Shown one piece after another: positions 32,329 to 40,731 of a stretch of DNA of 64,000 nucleotides. Made by a program: the position numbers and the translations under genes. Origin of the DNA: Streptomyces sp. NBC_00568 (GTDB lineage: Bacteria; Actinomycetota; Actinomycetes; Streptomycetales; Streptomycetaceae); NCBI RefSeq assembly GCF_026341855.1, contig NZ_JAPENW010000001.1, positions 4,827,001 through 4,891,000 of the forward strand. The letters are read 5' to 3'. Under the pieces are notes generated by a model. That model worked only from the letters and a program-made list of their open reading frames with translations. It was not told the DNA's origin and made no database searches. Each line of letters starts with the position of its first letter. Positions within the stretch are counted from its first letter, which is position 1.

Positions 32329-34509
32329 TCAGGCGAGCGACGCCCATGTCTTCCAGTACGTCGAGTCTCCGGCCTGGACGCGGTTCTTGAAGGTGCCGGT
32401 GCCGGTACCCGTGTTGAGCCAGAGGTTGTCGGAGGTGTCGCGGGAGACGAGGTCGTTCCTGCCGTCGCCGTCGATGTCCCCGGCGCCGATGACGTCCTTG
32501 TAGGTGCGGCCCCAGTCCTTGAAGATCTGGACGCGGTCCTTGAGCTTCCCGGTGCGGGTGCCGTCGTAGCGCCAGAGCTTCCCGGAACTGTCGAGGGCGA
32601 GGACGTCACCGAGGCCGTCGCCGTTGAGGTCGCCGGCGCCGATGACGCGCTTGTAGCCGGTCCAGGCGGAGCGGATCTTCACGCGCGGCAGGAAGCCGTC
32701 GGTGCCGTTGTGGGCGTAGAGGTAAAGATCGCCGGAGGCCGCGTTGCGGGCCAGCAGGTCCGGGCGGCCGTCGCCGGTCTGGTCGCCGCTGGAGAGCAGG
32801 GTGTTGTAGGCGCTCCAGTCCCGGGACAGGCGCCGGTAGGCGGAGTCGGGCGTGGGCAGTCCGCCGCACACGGGGGTGTAGAGACGGGTCTCGCCGCCGG
32901 GCAGCCGCACGACGAGGTCGTTGCAGCGGTTGCCGTCGAAGTCGCCGAACGGCACGAGCCGGGTCTCGTCCGCCCAGGGGCGCGCCTGGAAGGTGCGGAG
33001 GGGGTTGGCGGTGTCCTGCGTGAGCAGGTTCATTGTGTCGCTGCGACCCGTGCCCAGGATGTCCGAGCGGGTGTTGTCGGCGTAGTCGTGCCACTTGGGC
33101 AGGGACCGGGTGGACGTGGTCGCGGTGAACGCGGCCCGCGAGGAACCGTCCGCCGCCGACTGGGTCCAGACGGCCACCGGGCGTCCCTTGTCGTCGGTGG
33201 CCACCCGGCCCGTGCTGGTGGTCCCGTCCGTCAGGGAGTTCAGGGTGCGAGGCTTGGAGACGCTGCCGACCCCCACCGTCTGGGCGACGAAGTCGCGGCG
33301 GACGGTGCGGCTCGAGACGAATCGCTTCTGCGTGTACGTGACGACGAGCGAGCCGTCCGCGGTCCGCGTGTAGCCGAACGAGTCGTCCTCGGTGGACCCG
33401 GCCAGGTCCTGCCGGGCGTTCCAGCCGCCCCCGGCGGCGAGGCGCGTGGCGACGGCCGGGCCGCTCGCCCCTGAACCGACCGCCGTGACATCGCCGTTCG
33501 GGGCCGTGAGCAGCTCGGCGGGCTGGGAACCGTTCGCGTAGATCCCGGTGCTCTCGGCCGGACCCCAGTTCGCCGCCCCGGCCGGTTTGCGGGCGTAGTT
33601 GTTGAAGGAGAGCAGCTGGAACCCGCCCTGCGGGTGGGCGGCCAGCGTGACCAGCCGGGGCTTCTCGCCCAGTTGCGGCAGATCCCGCGGCGCGGTCCAG
33701 GACGCCGCCCCGGCCGGCTTCTCCAGGTACTTGTAGTGCCACTGGTACGCCGTCGGGTCCGGGTCGACCCCGTCACCCGTGTAGTAGCTGTCACCGCCCC
33801 AGATCAGCCCCAGGGCGCCGTCCTTGGCGACCGCGAGGCGCAGATCCCGCAGGTGGTAGTCGTAGACGTTGTCGGGCCGGACGATCGGCTCCGGGAGCCG
33901 GTCGAGGGCCACGGGCGCGGACCAGGTGCCCGTCGGACCCGAGCGCTCGACCACGGTCAGCCGGTGGTCCTTGTCCATCCAGGCCACGGCCTGGCGGCCC
34001 GTGGCGCCGGCCGCGACGGCGGTGACGCGCGTTCCCCGGTAGTAGCCGTCGGTCGCCGACGTGCCCTTCGCGACGACCTGGGCGGGCCCGAAGGCGGTGC
34101 TGTCGGGCGCCAGCCGGGACATCCGCAGTGTGGCGGTCGTCGCGTCGGTGGCCTTCTCCCACCACAGGAGCGTGAGCGCGCCGTCGTCCGTGCGGTGGAG
34201 TGTGGCGCCGGGCGCGGGCTCGGCCGACTGCCATGTGGTGCTGCCCGCGGGCCTGACCGAGAGCACGGTCTTGCCGCCCTGCTCGAAGAGTCCCGCCAGG
34301 GTGCCGTTGCGGGCCGACTGGAGGTCGATCACCGCGGTGACGCCGGGCAGTTGCTTCGGCGTGCTCCACGGGCCGATTCCGACGGCGACCGCGGAGGTGG
34401 TGGCGGTGCCGGCGGCGGACGGAGCCGCGTGCGCGCTCGGCACGGTGACCGCCAGCGCGAGTACGGGAGCCAGCGCGCTCCCCAGAAGCGCGCGCGACTG
34501 CATGATCAT
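32329..34509 (-). CDS. secreted FG-GAP/VCBS-repeat protein
   Basis: A 726-residue secreted protein. Sec signal at residues 1-29 (MIMQSRALLGSALAPVLALAVTVPSAHAA). Residues about 40-480 resemble a beta-propeller-like sensor region (repeated TAVAAGATGRQAVAWMD-type strands); residues about 510-726 contain FG-GAP/VCBS repeats with calcium motifs: FGDFDGNRCNDLV, SGDQTGDGRPDLLA, AGDLNGDGLGDVLA, AGDIDGDGRNDLVS. These repeats bind calcium and often mediate adhesion or carbohydrate binding. ATG 34509 follows GGGGGG. Function beyond secretion is unknown. Confidence 0.85.
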   Translation of the reverse strand: MIMQSRALLGSALAPVLALAVTVPSAHAAPSAAGTATTSAVAVGIGPWSTPKQLPGVTAVIDLQSARNGTLAGLFEQGGKTVLSVRPAGSTTWQSAEPAPGATLHRTDDGALTLLWWEKATDATTATLRMSRLAPDSTAFGPAQVVAKGTSATDGYYRGTRVTAVAAGATGRQAVAWMDKDHRLTVVERSGPTGTWSAPVALDRLPEPIVRPDNVYDYHLRDLRLAVAKDGALGLIWGGDSYYTGDGVDPDPTAYQWHYKYLEKPAGAASWTAPRDLPQLGEKPRLVTLAAHPQGGFQLLSFNNYARKPAGAANWGPAESTGIYANGSQPAELLTAPNGDVTAVGSGASGPAVATRLAAGGGWNARQDLAGSTEDDSFGYTRTADGSLVVTYTQKRFVSSRTVRRDFVAQTVGVGSVSKPRTLNSLTDGTTSTGRVATDDKGRPVAVWTQSAADGSSRAAFTATTSTRSLPKWHDYADNTRSDILGTGRSDTMNLLTQDTANPLRTFQARPWADETRLVPFGDFDGNRCNDLVVRLPGGETRLYTPVCGGLPTPDSAYRRLSRDWSAYNTLLSSGDQTGDGRPDLLARNAASGDLYLYAHNGTDGFLPRVKIRSAWTGYKRVIGAGDLNGDGLGDVLALDSSGKLWRYDGTRTGKLKDRVQIFKDWGRTYKDVIGAGDIDGDGRNDLVSRDTSDNLWLNTGTGTGTFKNRVQAGDSTYWKTWASLA

Positions 34510-34730
34510 GTGGAATGCCCCCCCGGGCTTGATCTCATGAAAGTAGTCGCAGCGTATATCAGCCAAGATCACGAAAATGGGTGTGCCCGGGTTCGTGCCG
34601 ACGCGGGATCCCACACGGGGCGTACCCGCACGGGGCGTACCGACGCGGGCAGGCGGTGACCTCGCTTCCGCGGGGGCCAGGACCCGCGCAGGTCCGCCGG
34701 GTCGGCGGCGTCCACGGACCGTCCGCTCCG

Positions 34731-35177
34731 CTATCCGGCGTCCAACGGCCTTTCGAAGAAGGTCTCCAGGACCACCGTGGCCTGCGTCCCGCTGACCCCG
34801 TCGATCGCGTACAGGCGGCGCAGCACGTCCTGGAGCCGCTCGGTGGTCGCCGTGCGCACCTTCACCAGGACGGCGGCGCTGCCCGCGATGACGTGGGCCT
34901 CCTGGATCTCCGGCACGGCGGCGAAGTCCTCGGCCCGGTCGCCCATCCACGCCGTCGAGTCGACCAGCACGAAGGCGAGGACCCCGCGGTCGAGCGCCGC
35001 CGGGTCGACGTCGACCGTCGTGGCCCGGATGACCCCCTGTTCGCGCAGCTTGCGCACGCGTTCGTGCGCGGCGCCCGCTGAGAGGCCGACCGCCTTGCCC
35101 AGAGCGGCGTACGGCTGGGTGGCGTCCTGCTGGAGCAGCGCGATCAACCCACGGTCGATGGCATCAACTGACTTCAT
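34731..35177 (-). CDS. Lrp/AsnC-family transcriptional regulator
   Basis: A 148-residue regulator. Residues 1-60 form the Lrp/AsnC winged helix (KSVDAIDRGLIALLQQDATQPYAALGKAVGLSAGAAHERVRKLREQGVIRATTVDVD); residues 65-148 form the RAM/ligand-binding ferredoxin-like domain (AVPEIQEAHVIAGSAAVLVKVRTATTERLQDVLRRLYAIDGVSGTQATVVL). It binds amino acid-like effectors and forms octamers. ATG 35177 has no ribosome site and is likely leaderless. It diverges from the lactonase gene over 76 bp that contain an inverted repeat, so it probably regulates both. Confidence 0.9.
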   Translation of the reverse strand: MKSVDAIDRGLIALLQQDATQPYAALGKAVGLSAGAAHERVRKLREQGVIRATTVDVDPAALDRGVLAFVLVDSTAWMGDRAEDFAAVPEIQEAHVIAGSAAVLVKVRTATTERLQDVLRRLYAIDGVSGTQATVVLETFFERPLDAG

Positions 35178-35191
35178 GCAAAGACCATATC

Positions 35192-35223
35192 TGATTCGGT
35201 GCACTGCGTGTTACGTTGAATCA
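35192..35223. promoter_or_regulatory. inverted repeat TGATTC-N20-GAATCA in the divergent promoter
   Basis: Perfect 6-bp arms at 35192-35197 and 35218-35223 in the 76-bp space between the AsnC-type regulator and the lactonase gene; a plausible operator for the regulator. Confidence 0.5.
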
Positions 35224-35253
35224 CATCTTGGTCAGCCACTTCGAGAGGATGCC

Positions 35254-36162
35254 ATGTCCGTCGACGGCCCGTACGAGATCCTGGACGACCGCTTCCGCAC
35301 CGGACGCTGTGCGAACGGCGACAGCCGGCTGGAGGTCCTGTACGACGACTGCCGCTGGGCCGAGGGGCCGCTGTACCTCCCCGCCTGGCGCCAGGTGATC
35401 TGGAGCGACATCCCGAACGACCGCATCCTGCGCTGGGACGAGGCCACGGGCGAAGTCGGCGTGTTCCGCTCCCCGGCCGGCCACAGCAACGGCAACACGC
35501 TCGACCGGCAGGGCCGCCTGGTCACCTGCGAGCAGGGCAACCGCCGCGTCACCCGCACCGAGCCCGACGGGACGGTGACCGTCCTCGCCGACCGGTACGA
35601 GGGCAAGCGGCTCAACAGCCCGAACGACTCCGTCGTACGTTCCGACGGCACCGTCTGGTTCTCCGACCCGGACTTCGGTATCACCAGCGACTACGAGGGT
35701 CATCGCGCCGCGTCCGAGATCGGCGCGTGCAACGTGTACCGGATCGATTGCGCGACGGGGGAGGTGCGCCTCGCCGCCGACGGGTTCGCGGGACCGAACG
35801 GCGTCATCCTGTCCCCCGACGAGCAGCGGCTGTACGTCTCGGACTCGAGGGCCGCCCGGATCCATGTGTACGACGTCCGGGAGGACGGCACGCTCTCCGA
35901 CGGGAAGGTCTTCGCGGAGGCGCGCGGCGACGTCCACTTCGACAACATCCGCTTCGACGACGAGGGCCGCCTGTGGGCCGCCGCGCTGGGGGACGGCGTC
36001 CACTGCTACGACCCCGACGGCACGCTCATCGGCCGGCTGCGCGTACCGGAGCCCGTCTCGAACATCGCCTTCGGCGGCCCGAAGAACAACCGCCTGTTCA
36101 TCACGGCCACCACCTCGCTGTACTCGCTGGTGATGTCGGTGACCGGGGCGCCACGGCTCTAG
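35254..36162 (+). CDS. SMP-30/gluconolactonase/LRE-family hydrolase
   Basis: A 302-residue six-bladed beta-propeller lactonase of the SMP-30 family. Conserved parts are DDCRWAEGPLYLP (metal Glu), HSNGNTLDRQGRLVTCEQGNRRV, KRLNSPNDSVVRSDGTVWFSDPDFG (Asn-Asp of the metal site), GPNGVILSPDEQRLYVSDS and HFDNIRFDDEGRLWAA. It probably opens sugar or organic lactones using a divalent metal. ATG 35254 follows GAGAGGAT. Divergent from the Lrp/AsnC regulator. The stop lies inside the tandem repeat that follows. Confidence 0.9.
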   Translation: MSVDGPYEILDDRFRTGRCANGDSRLEVLYDDCRWAEGPLYLPAWRQVIWSDIPNDRILRWDEATGEVGVFRSPAGHSNGNTLDRQGRLVTCEQGNRRVTRTEPDGTVTVLADRYEGKRLNSPNDSVVRSDGTVWFSDPDFGITSDYEGHRAASEIGACNVYRIDCATGEVRLAADGFAGPNGVILSPDEQRLYVSDSRAARIHVYDVREDGTLSDGKVFAEARGDVHFDNIRFDDEGRLWAAALGDGVHCYDPDGTLIGRLRVPEPVSNIAFGGPKNNRLFITATTSLYSLVMSVTGAPRL

Positions 36163-36252
36163 AACCCGACGGGCGCTGCGGCTCTGGAACCCGACGGGTG
36201 CCGCGCTCTGGGACCGGACGGGCGCTGCGGCTCTGGAACCCGACGGGCGCCG
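36154..36252. repeat. 25-bp tandem repeat, four units
   Basis: Units of about 25 bp around CGGCTCTGGAACCCGACGGG at 36154, 36179, 36204 and 36228, with small differences; the first unit contains the lactonase stop codon. Confidence 0.75.
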
Positions 36253-36257
36253 CCTTG

Positions 36258-36326
36258 TGACGGTGTCTCACGCGTGCTCATGGCGGTGTCTTACGCATGC
36301 TCGTGACGGCGTCTCACGCATGTTCG
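36258..36326. repeat. 23-bp tandem repeat, three units
   Basis: Units TGACGGTGTCTCACGCGTGC plus TCA at 36258-36280, 36281-36303 and 36304-36326, about 80% alike, immediately after the 25-bp array. Confidence 0.75.
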
Positions 36327-36409
36327 CCGGATGGGGCCCAGGCGTGCATGGCCAGGTTTCACGGGCGCTCAGGGAAGGTTCTCGCGTGCCCGTGGAGGGC
36401 CCCGCGCAC

Positions 36410-36742
36410 CTACGCCGGGGTCTCGCGCGTGTGCTTCAGCCGCATCCGTGCGTCGACCTTCTCCGGAGGGGTGACCTCCGACCAGAAGCGGTGGCCGGAG
36501 ACGAACACGGCGAGCTCGCGTTCGCGCTGCCGGAGCTTCTCGACCTCGGCCTGTTCGTCGTCGGTCCAGCCGGGGGAGGCGGGGCGTTCCACCTTGCGCC
36601 AGCCGCCGGTGTCGCTGAAGCCGTCCAGCGGTTCCACCGACCAGGGGAGTCGTTTCAGCAGGGCCAGTAGCTCGGCCCGGACCTGATGCAGCTCCTCCTG
36701 ACCGGCGAGGAGGTCACTCGGAAAGTCATAGGTCGCAGCCAC
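36410..36742 (-). CDS. small hypothetical protein
   Basis: A 110-residue soluble protein, MAATYDFPSDLLAGQEELHQVRAELLALLKRLPWSVEPLDGFSDTGGW..., with a helical N-terminal half and a charged C-terminal helix (DEQAEVEKLRQRERELAVFVSGHRFW). No motif recognised; similar short Streptomyces proteins are annotated as hypothetical. ATG start with no strong ribosome site. Confidence 0.65.
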   Translation of the reverse strand: MAATYDFPSDLLAGQEELHQVRAELLALLKRLPWSVEPLDGFSDTGGWRKVERPASPGWTDDEQAEVEKLRQRERELAVFVSGHRFWSEVTPPEKVDARMRLKHTRETPA

Positions 36743-36893
36743 GCGGCAATGCTACGCCTGTTCGATTTTGTGATGCGAGTTCCTTCCGGGACTTCACGCG
36801 AACGGGTGTTCCGGACCCCTCTGACCTGGGGAGGACCACGCCGTCCCGGCGTGTGGCGCCGGGTGCCGGGACGGAAGTGTTCAGGCAAACTGC

Positions 36894-36921
36894 ACAGCCT
36901 GAACTGGACAGTCTGGGCTGT
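36894..36921. promoter_or_regulatory. inverted repeat ACAGCC/GGCTGT before the MarR gene
   Basis: Arms at 36894-36899 and 36916-36921, 18 bp before the MarR start, with a TAATTT -10-like box at 36923-36928. A likely autoregulatory operator. Confidence 0.45.
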
Positions 36922-36939
36922 CTAATTTACGGTGGCCGT

Positions 36940-37404
36940 ATGGATCAGAGCGGCAGCCACCGGACCGACGCGGGCGTCTCGGATTCCGCCGCCCGTGCCG
37001 CGCAGGATCTGCGGGTCGCGTTCAGCCTGCTCCGGCGGCGGATCCGTGAGGTCTCCGAGGCGCAGGACCTCACGCCCTCCCAGGTCTCCGCGCTCACCCT
37101 GGTGAGCAAGAGCGGGGCCGCCACGGCCAGCGCGCTGGCGGCGACCGAAGGGGTGCGCCCGCAGTCGATGGCCGCCACGCTCGCGGCCCTCGACCAGTAC
37201 GGACTCATCCAGCGCAACCCGGACCCCGGGGACGGCCGGAGACAGCTGGTCACCCTCACGGACGCCGGGCGCGAGCGCGTCGAAGGCACCCGGCAGGCCC
37301 GTTCCGAGTGGCTCGCCCGAGCCTTCCAGGAGCGCTGCACGGAGGACGAGCGGCAGACGGTCATCGAGGCCATGGCCCTGCTGGAACGGCTCACCCGGCC
37401 GTGA
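36940..37404 (+). CDS. MarR-family transcriptional regulator
   Basis: A 154-residue MarR regulator: dimerisation helices at both ends and the winged helix LTPSQVSALTLVSKSGAATASALAATEGVRPQSMAATLAALDQYGLIQRNPDPGDGRRQLVTLTDAG in the middle. ATG 36940 precedes MDQSGSHRTDAG. Its stop overlaps the GTG of the MFS gene, so the two are translationally coupled, and it probably controls that exporter in response to a small molecule. Confidence 0.9.
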   Translation: MDQSGSHRTDAGVSDSAARAAQDLRVAFSLLRRRIREVSEAQDLTPSQVSALTLVSKSGAATASALAATEGVRPQSMAATLAALDQYGLIQRNPDPGDGRRQLVTLTDAGRERVEGTRQARSEWLARAFQERCTEDERQTVIEAMALLERLTRP

Positions 37405-38975
37405 TACCTGCGCTCCGGGAGCGGTTCCGGCAGCGCCTCACCCTGGCGCACCGCCGTCCGCCCGACCGCTTCGACCGCCGGCTGATCGCCCCGATGGTCC
37501 TCGGTTCCGTGCTGAACCCCGTCAACTCCTCCATGATCGCGGTGGCGTTGGTGCCGATCGGCAGCGCCCTCGGAGCGCCTCCCGCGGAGACCGCGTGGCT
37601 GGTCTCCGGGCTGTATCTCGCCACCGCGGTGGGGCAGCCCGTCGTCGGACGGCTCGTCGACATGTACGGCCCGCGACGCCTCTACCTCGCCGGTACGGCG
37701 ACGGTGGGCATCGCCGGACTGCTCGGCGCCCTCTCCCCGAACCTCGGCGCGCTGGTCGCCGCCCGGGTCCTGCTCGGATTCGGCACCTCGGCCGCGTACC
37801 CCGCCGCCATGCACCTCACCCGGAGCGAGGCCGAACGCACCGGGCAGGACAGCCCGGCCGGAGTGCTGACCGCGCTCGCGGTCCCGGCCCAGACCGTCGC
37901 CGTGGTCGGGCCGACCCTGGGCGGCCTGCTCATCGGTGCGGGCGGCTGGCGCACCATCTTCCTCGTCAACGTGCCGCTGTCGCTGGCCTGTCTGGTCCTC
38001 GGCGCGCTCCGGCTGCCGAAGGTCCGGAAGCCGACGCCGCACCCGGCCGGTAAGCCCCCGGCTCACCCGGTCCCGCCGACGCCGGGCACGACCGCCGCGG
38101 CGCATCCGAACTCCATCGCCCCGGAGCCACCCGGCCCGAACACCACCGCCCCGAACACCCCTGCCCCGGAGCCCGCCACCCCGCGGGGCGAGGCGCACGC
38201 CTCCGTCGCGCGCAGGATCGACCTCGTCGGCATGGCGCTCTTCGCCGCCCTGCTGGTCTCGCTGATGCTGTTCCTGATGGAGCCGCGGGCCGCCGACTGG
38301 TATCTGCCGGTGCTCGGTCTCGTCGCCGGAGCCGGCTTCGCGCGGCGGGAACTCCGGGTCCCGGAGCCGTTCATCGACCTGCGGGTACTGGGCGGCAACA
38401 GGCCCGTGCTTGCGACCTATCTGCGCCAGTTCCTCAGCTACACCACGGCCTACGCCTTCCTCTACGGGTTCACGCAGTGGCTGGAGGAGGGGCGGGGACT
38501 GCACGCGGCCGCCGCCGGACTCGTCCTGCTGCCGCTGTCGCTGAGCGCGCTGGTCGTCTCCGGCGTCACCGGACGGCGGGAGGCCGTCCGCGGCAAGCTG
38601 GTGATGGGCGGTCTCGTCCAGATCGCCGGATGCGTGGGGCTGCTGACCGTGCACGCGGGCAGCGCGATCTGGCTGCTGGCCGCCTTCGGAGCCCTCATGG
38701 GTGTGCCGCAGGGCCTCAATGGCCTGGCCAATCAGAACGCCCTCTACCGGCAGGCCGACCCCGCCCGGATGGGCTCCGCGGCCGGACTGCTGCGCACCTC
38801 CACGTACCTCGGCGCGATGGCGGCCTCCGCCGCCGGCGCCGTCTTCTTCACGCACGGCGCCGACACCGGCGGCCTGCACCGGCTGACCCTCTTCATGCTC
38901 GCCGGAGCGGTGCTGCTCCTGGCGGTGACCCTCATCGACCGATCCCTTCGCGAACTCACCCCCCGAAAGGCCTGA
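37401..38975 (+). CDS. MFS drug exporter with Pro-rich cytoplasmic insert
   Basis: A 524-residue DHA2-like major facilitator transporter with about 14 predicted helices. Motif A appears as GRLVDMYGPRRLY. A Pro/Ala/Thr-rich low-complexity insert of about 60 residues (roughly 213-272, e.g. KPTPHPAGKPPAHP) lies in the central cytoplasmic loop, unusual for the family. Probable proton-coupled efflux of a toxic compound. GTG 37401 overlaps the MarR stop (GTGA). The isochorismatase-like gene starts 3 bp after its stop, completing an operon. Confidence 0.85.
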   Translation: MIPALRERFRQRLTLAHRRPPDRFDRRLIAPMVLGSVLNPVNSSMIAVALVPIGSALGAPPAETAWLVSGLYLATAVGQPVVGRLVDMYGPRRLYLAGTATVGIAGLLGALSPNLGALVAARVLLGFGTSAAYPAAMHLTRSEAERTGQDSPAGVLTALAVPAQTVAVVGPTLGGLLIGAGGWRTIFLVNVPLSLACLVLGALRLPKVRKPTPHPAGKPPAHPVPPTPGTTAAAHPNSIAPEPPGPNTTAPNTPAPEPATPRGEAHASVARRIDLVGMALFAALLVSLMLFLMEPRAADWYLPVLGLVAGAGFARRELRVPEPFIDLRVLGGNRPVLATYLRQFLSYTTAYAFLYGFTQWLEEGRGLHAAAAGLVLLPLSLSALVVSGVTGRREAVRGKLVMGGLVQIAGCVGLLTVHAGSAIWLLAAFGALMGVPQGLNGLANQNALYRQADPARMGSAAGLLRTSTYLGAMAASAAGAVFFTHGADTGGLHRLTLFMLAGAVLLLAVTLIDRSLRELTPRKA

Positions 38976-38978
38976 ACC

Positions 38979-39566
38979 ATGGCAGTCACCACGCTCGACC
39001 CCCGCACCGCGCTCGTCCTCATCGACCTCCAGAACGGCATCGTCGGCAACCCGGGCCTCGCCCCGCACGCCGCCTCCGACGTCGTGCCGCGGGCCGTCCG
39101 GCTCGCGGAGGCCTTCCGCGGCCACGATCTCCCGGTCGTCCTCGTACGGGTCACCGCCGCCGCCGACGGCGCGGACGCCGTACGGGGCCGCATCGACGGC
39201 CCGAGCCGTGGCCGCGCCTTCCCGGAGGGCTGGGACGTCATCGTCGAGGAACTCGCCGGGCACCCCGGGGACATCACCGTGACCAAGCGGAACTGGGGCG
39301 CCTTCTACGGCACCGACCTCGACCTGCAGCTGCGCCGCCGCGGGATCACCCAGATCGTGCTGGCCGGCATCGCCACCAGCATCGGCGTGGAGTCCTCCGC
39401 CCGCGCCGCCCACGAGCACGGCTACCACGTCACCCTGGCCACCGACGCCATGTCCGACCTCGACCCCGAGACGCACCGCAACAGCGTCGAGCGGATCTTC
39501 CCCCGCCTCGGTGAGACCGGGACGGCCGAGGAGATCGTCGAGCTGCTCGACAAGACGCGGGCCTGA
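38979..39566 (+). CDS. isochorismatase-family hydrolase lacking the nucleophilic Cys
   Basis: A 195-residue cysteine-hydrolase-fold protein. The Asp of the triad is in ALVLIDLQNGI and the Lys in VTKRNWGAFYGTDL; at the Cys position the sequence reads GIATSIGVESSARAAHEHGYHV, with Gly where nicotinamidase-type members have Cys. True isochorismatases such as PhzD and EntB also have Gly there and work as vinyl-ether hydrolases, so this may be isochorismatase-like in mechanism. It is the third gene of the MarR-MFS operon, starting 3 bp after the exporter. Confidence 0.85.
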   Translation: MAVTTLDPRTALVLIDLQNGIVGNPGLAPHAASDVVPRAVRLAEAFRGHDLPVVLVRVTAAADGADAVRGRIDGPSRGRAFPEGWDVIVEELAGHPGDITVTKRNWGAFYGTDLDLQLRRRGITQIVLAGIATSIGVESSARAAHEHGYHVTLATDAMSDLDPETHRNSVERIFPRLGETGTAEEIVELLDKTRA

Positions 39567-39604
39567 ACGAAGGCCTCCGACGGGCCGCCGCTACCTTGGG
39601 GTCC

Positions 39605-40519
39605 GTGACCCTGGATGATCTTCGCGTGTTCGTCGCCGTCTGCCGGGCCGGGAGCCTGAGCGCCGTGGCCCGGGAGCTCGGCTGCACGCAGTCGGCGGTG
39701 AGCCAGCACGTACGCCGGCTGGAACGGGAGGTCGGGGTCGGGCTCGTCGAGCGGCGGGCCCGGGGTGTGGTGCCCACCGGCGCCGGGCGGATCCTCGAAC
39801 GGGCCGCCGCCGACGGGATGGCCGGCCTCGACCTCGCGCTGCGCCGGCTCGACGAGCTGGCGCGCGGGGGCGGCGGGGCGGTGCGGATCGCCACCGGCGG
39901 CACCACCGTGCGGCACTTCATGGCCGAGGCCGTGGTCGAGTTCCGGCGGCACCATCCCCGGGTGAGCCTGGAGTTCCGGACCGAGAACTCCAGCCGGAGC
40001 TGTTTCGAGGCGCTGGCCGACCACGGCCTCGACCTCGCCTGGATCACCCTCGGCCCGCCCGTACGCGGGGTCGAGCAGCGGCCCGTCGCCGAACTCCCCT
40101 GGGTGCTCGCCGTACGCGCCGACGACGAACTCGCCGGGCGGGAGCGGATCGAGGGGGAGGAGCTGGCCGGGCTGCGGACCGTCGGGCTGCCCGAGAACTC
40201 CACCTCGCGCGCCCATCTCGACTCCGCATACCGGGAGTTGGGGATACCCGCGAGCACCTCCGACACCAGCGTCGCCGACTGGGACACCGCGATCCTGCTC
40301 GCCGAACTCGGCCTCGGCCACGCCGTCGTCCCCGACCTGCCCGGCCTGCGCGGCCCCGGCCGCCCCGGCCTCCGCTTCCTCCCGATACCCGCCCTGCCGC
40401 CCCTCACGGTCGGCTGGGCGGTGCGCCGGTGGGACGCCCTGTCACCTGCGGCGCACGCCTTCGCCGACACGGTGGCCAGGCACCGCGCGGGCGGCGCCGG
40501 GACCGTGGCGGGGGACTGA
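39605..40519 (+). CDS. LysR-family transcriptional regulator
   Basis: A 304-residue LysR protein with the N-terminal HTH LDDLRVFVAVCRAGSLSAVARELGCTQSAVSQHVRRLEREVGVGLVERRARGVVPTGAGR (residues 3-62) and a C-terminal periplasmic-binding-like effector domain (AVRIATGGTTVRHFMAEAVVEFRRHHPRVSLEF...). GTG 39605 is chosen to begin MTLDDLRVF; a TTG nine bases upstream is possible. It follows the isochorismatase gene in the same direction by 38 bp and may regulate the operon. Confidence 0.9.
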   Translation: MTLDDLRVFVAVCRAGSLSAVARELGCTQSAVSQHVRRLEREVGVGLVERRARGVVPTGAGRILERAAADGMAGLDLALRRLDELARGGGGAVRIATGGTTVRHFMAEAVVEFRRHHPRVSLEFRTENSSRSCFEALADHGLDLAWITLGPPVRGVEQRPVAELPWVLAVRADDELAGRERIEGEELAGLRTVGLPENSTSRAHLDSAYRELGIPASTSDTSVADWDTAILLAELGLGHAVVPDLPGLRGPGRPGLRFLPIPALPPLTVGWAVRRWDALSPAAHAFADTVARHRAGGAGTVAGD

Positions 40520-40731
40520 CGCCGGTACCGGTCCCGTAAGCCCGGGCATGCCCCCCGGATGCCGCCGGATGGTGCCGCTCGGTCTCGTAGGCCCCGGACG
40601 GCATCGGGCGCCGCCCGGATCCCGCCGGCCCGGGACGCTGCCGACCGCCGCCCCGGTCCCGTAGGCCCGGACGTCGTCGACCGCCGCCCCGATACCGTGA
40701 GCCGTGGACGGCATCCGGCGTCGCCCCGCCT
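40520..40731. repeat. GC-rich spacer with imperfect repeats
   Basis: Repeated tracts such as GACCGCCGCCCCGGTCCCGT (near 40649) and GACCGCCGCCCCGATACCGT (near 40679) and several CCGGATGCCGCCGGATG-like pieces fill this gap between convergent genes. No gene. Confidence 0.55.

Noticed and set aside
36154-36326. CRISPR array
   Set aside because: Units are contiguous with no spacers, and there are no cas genes.
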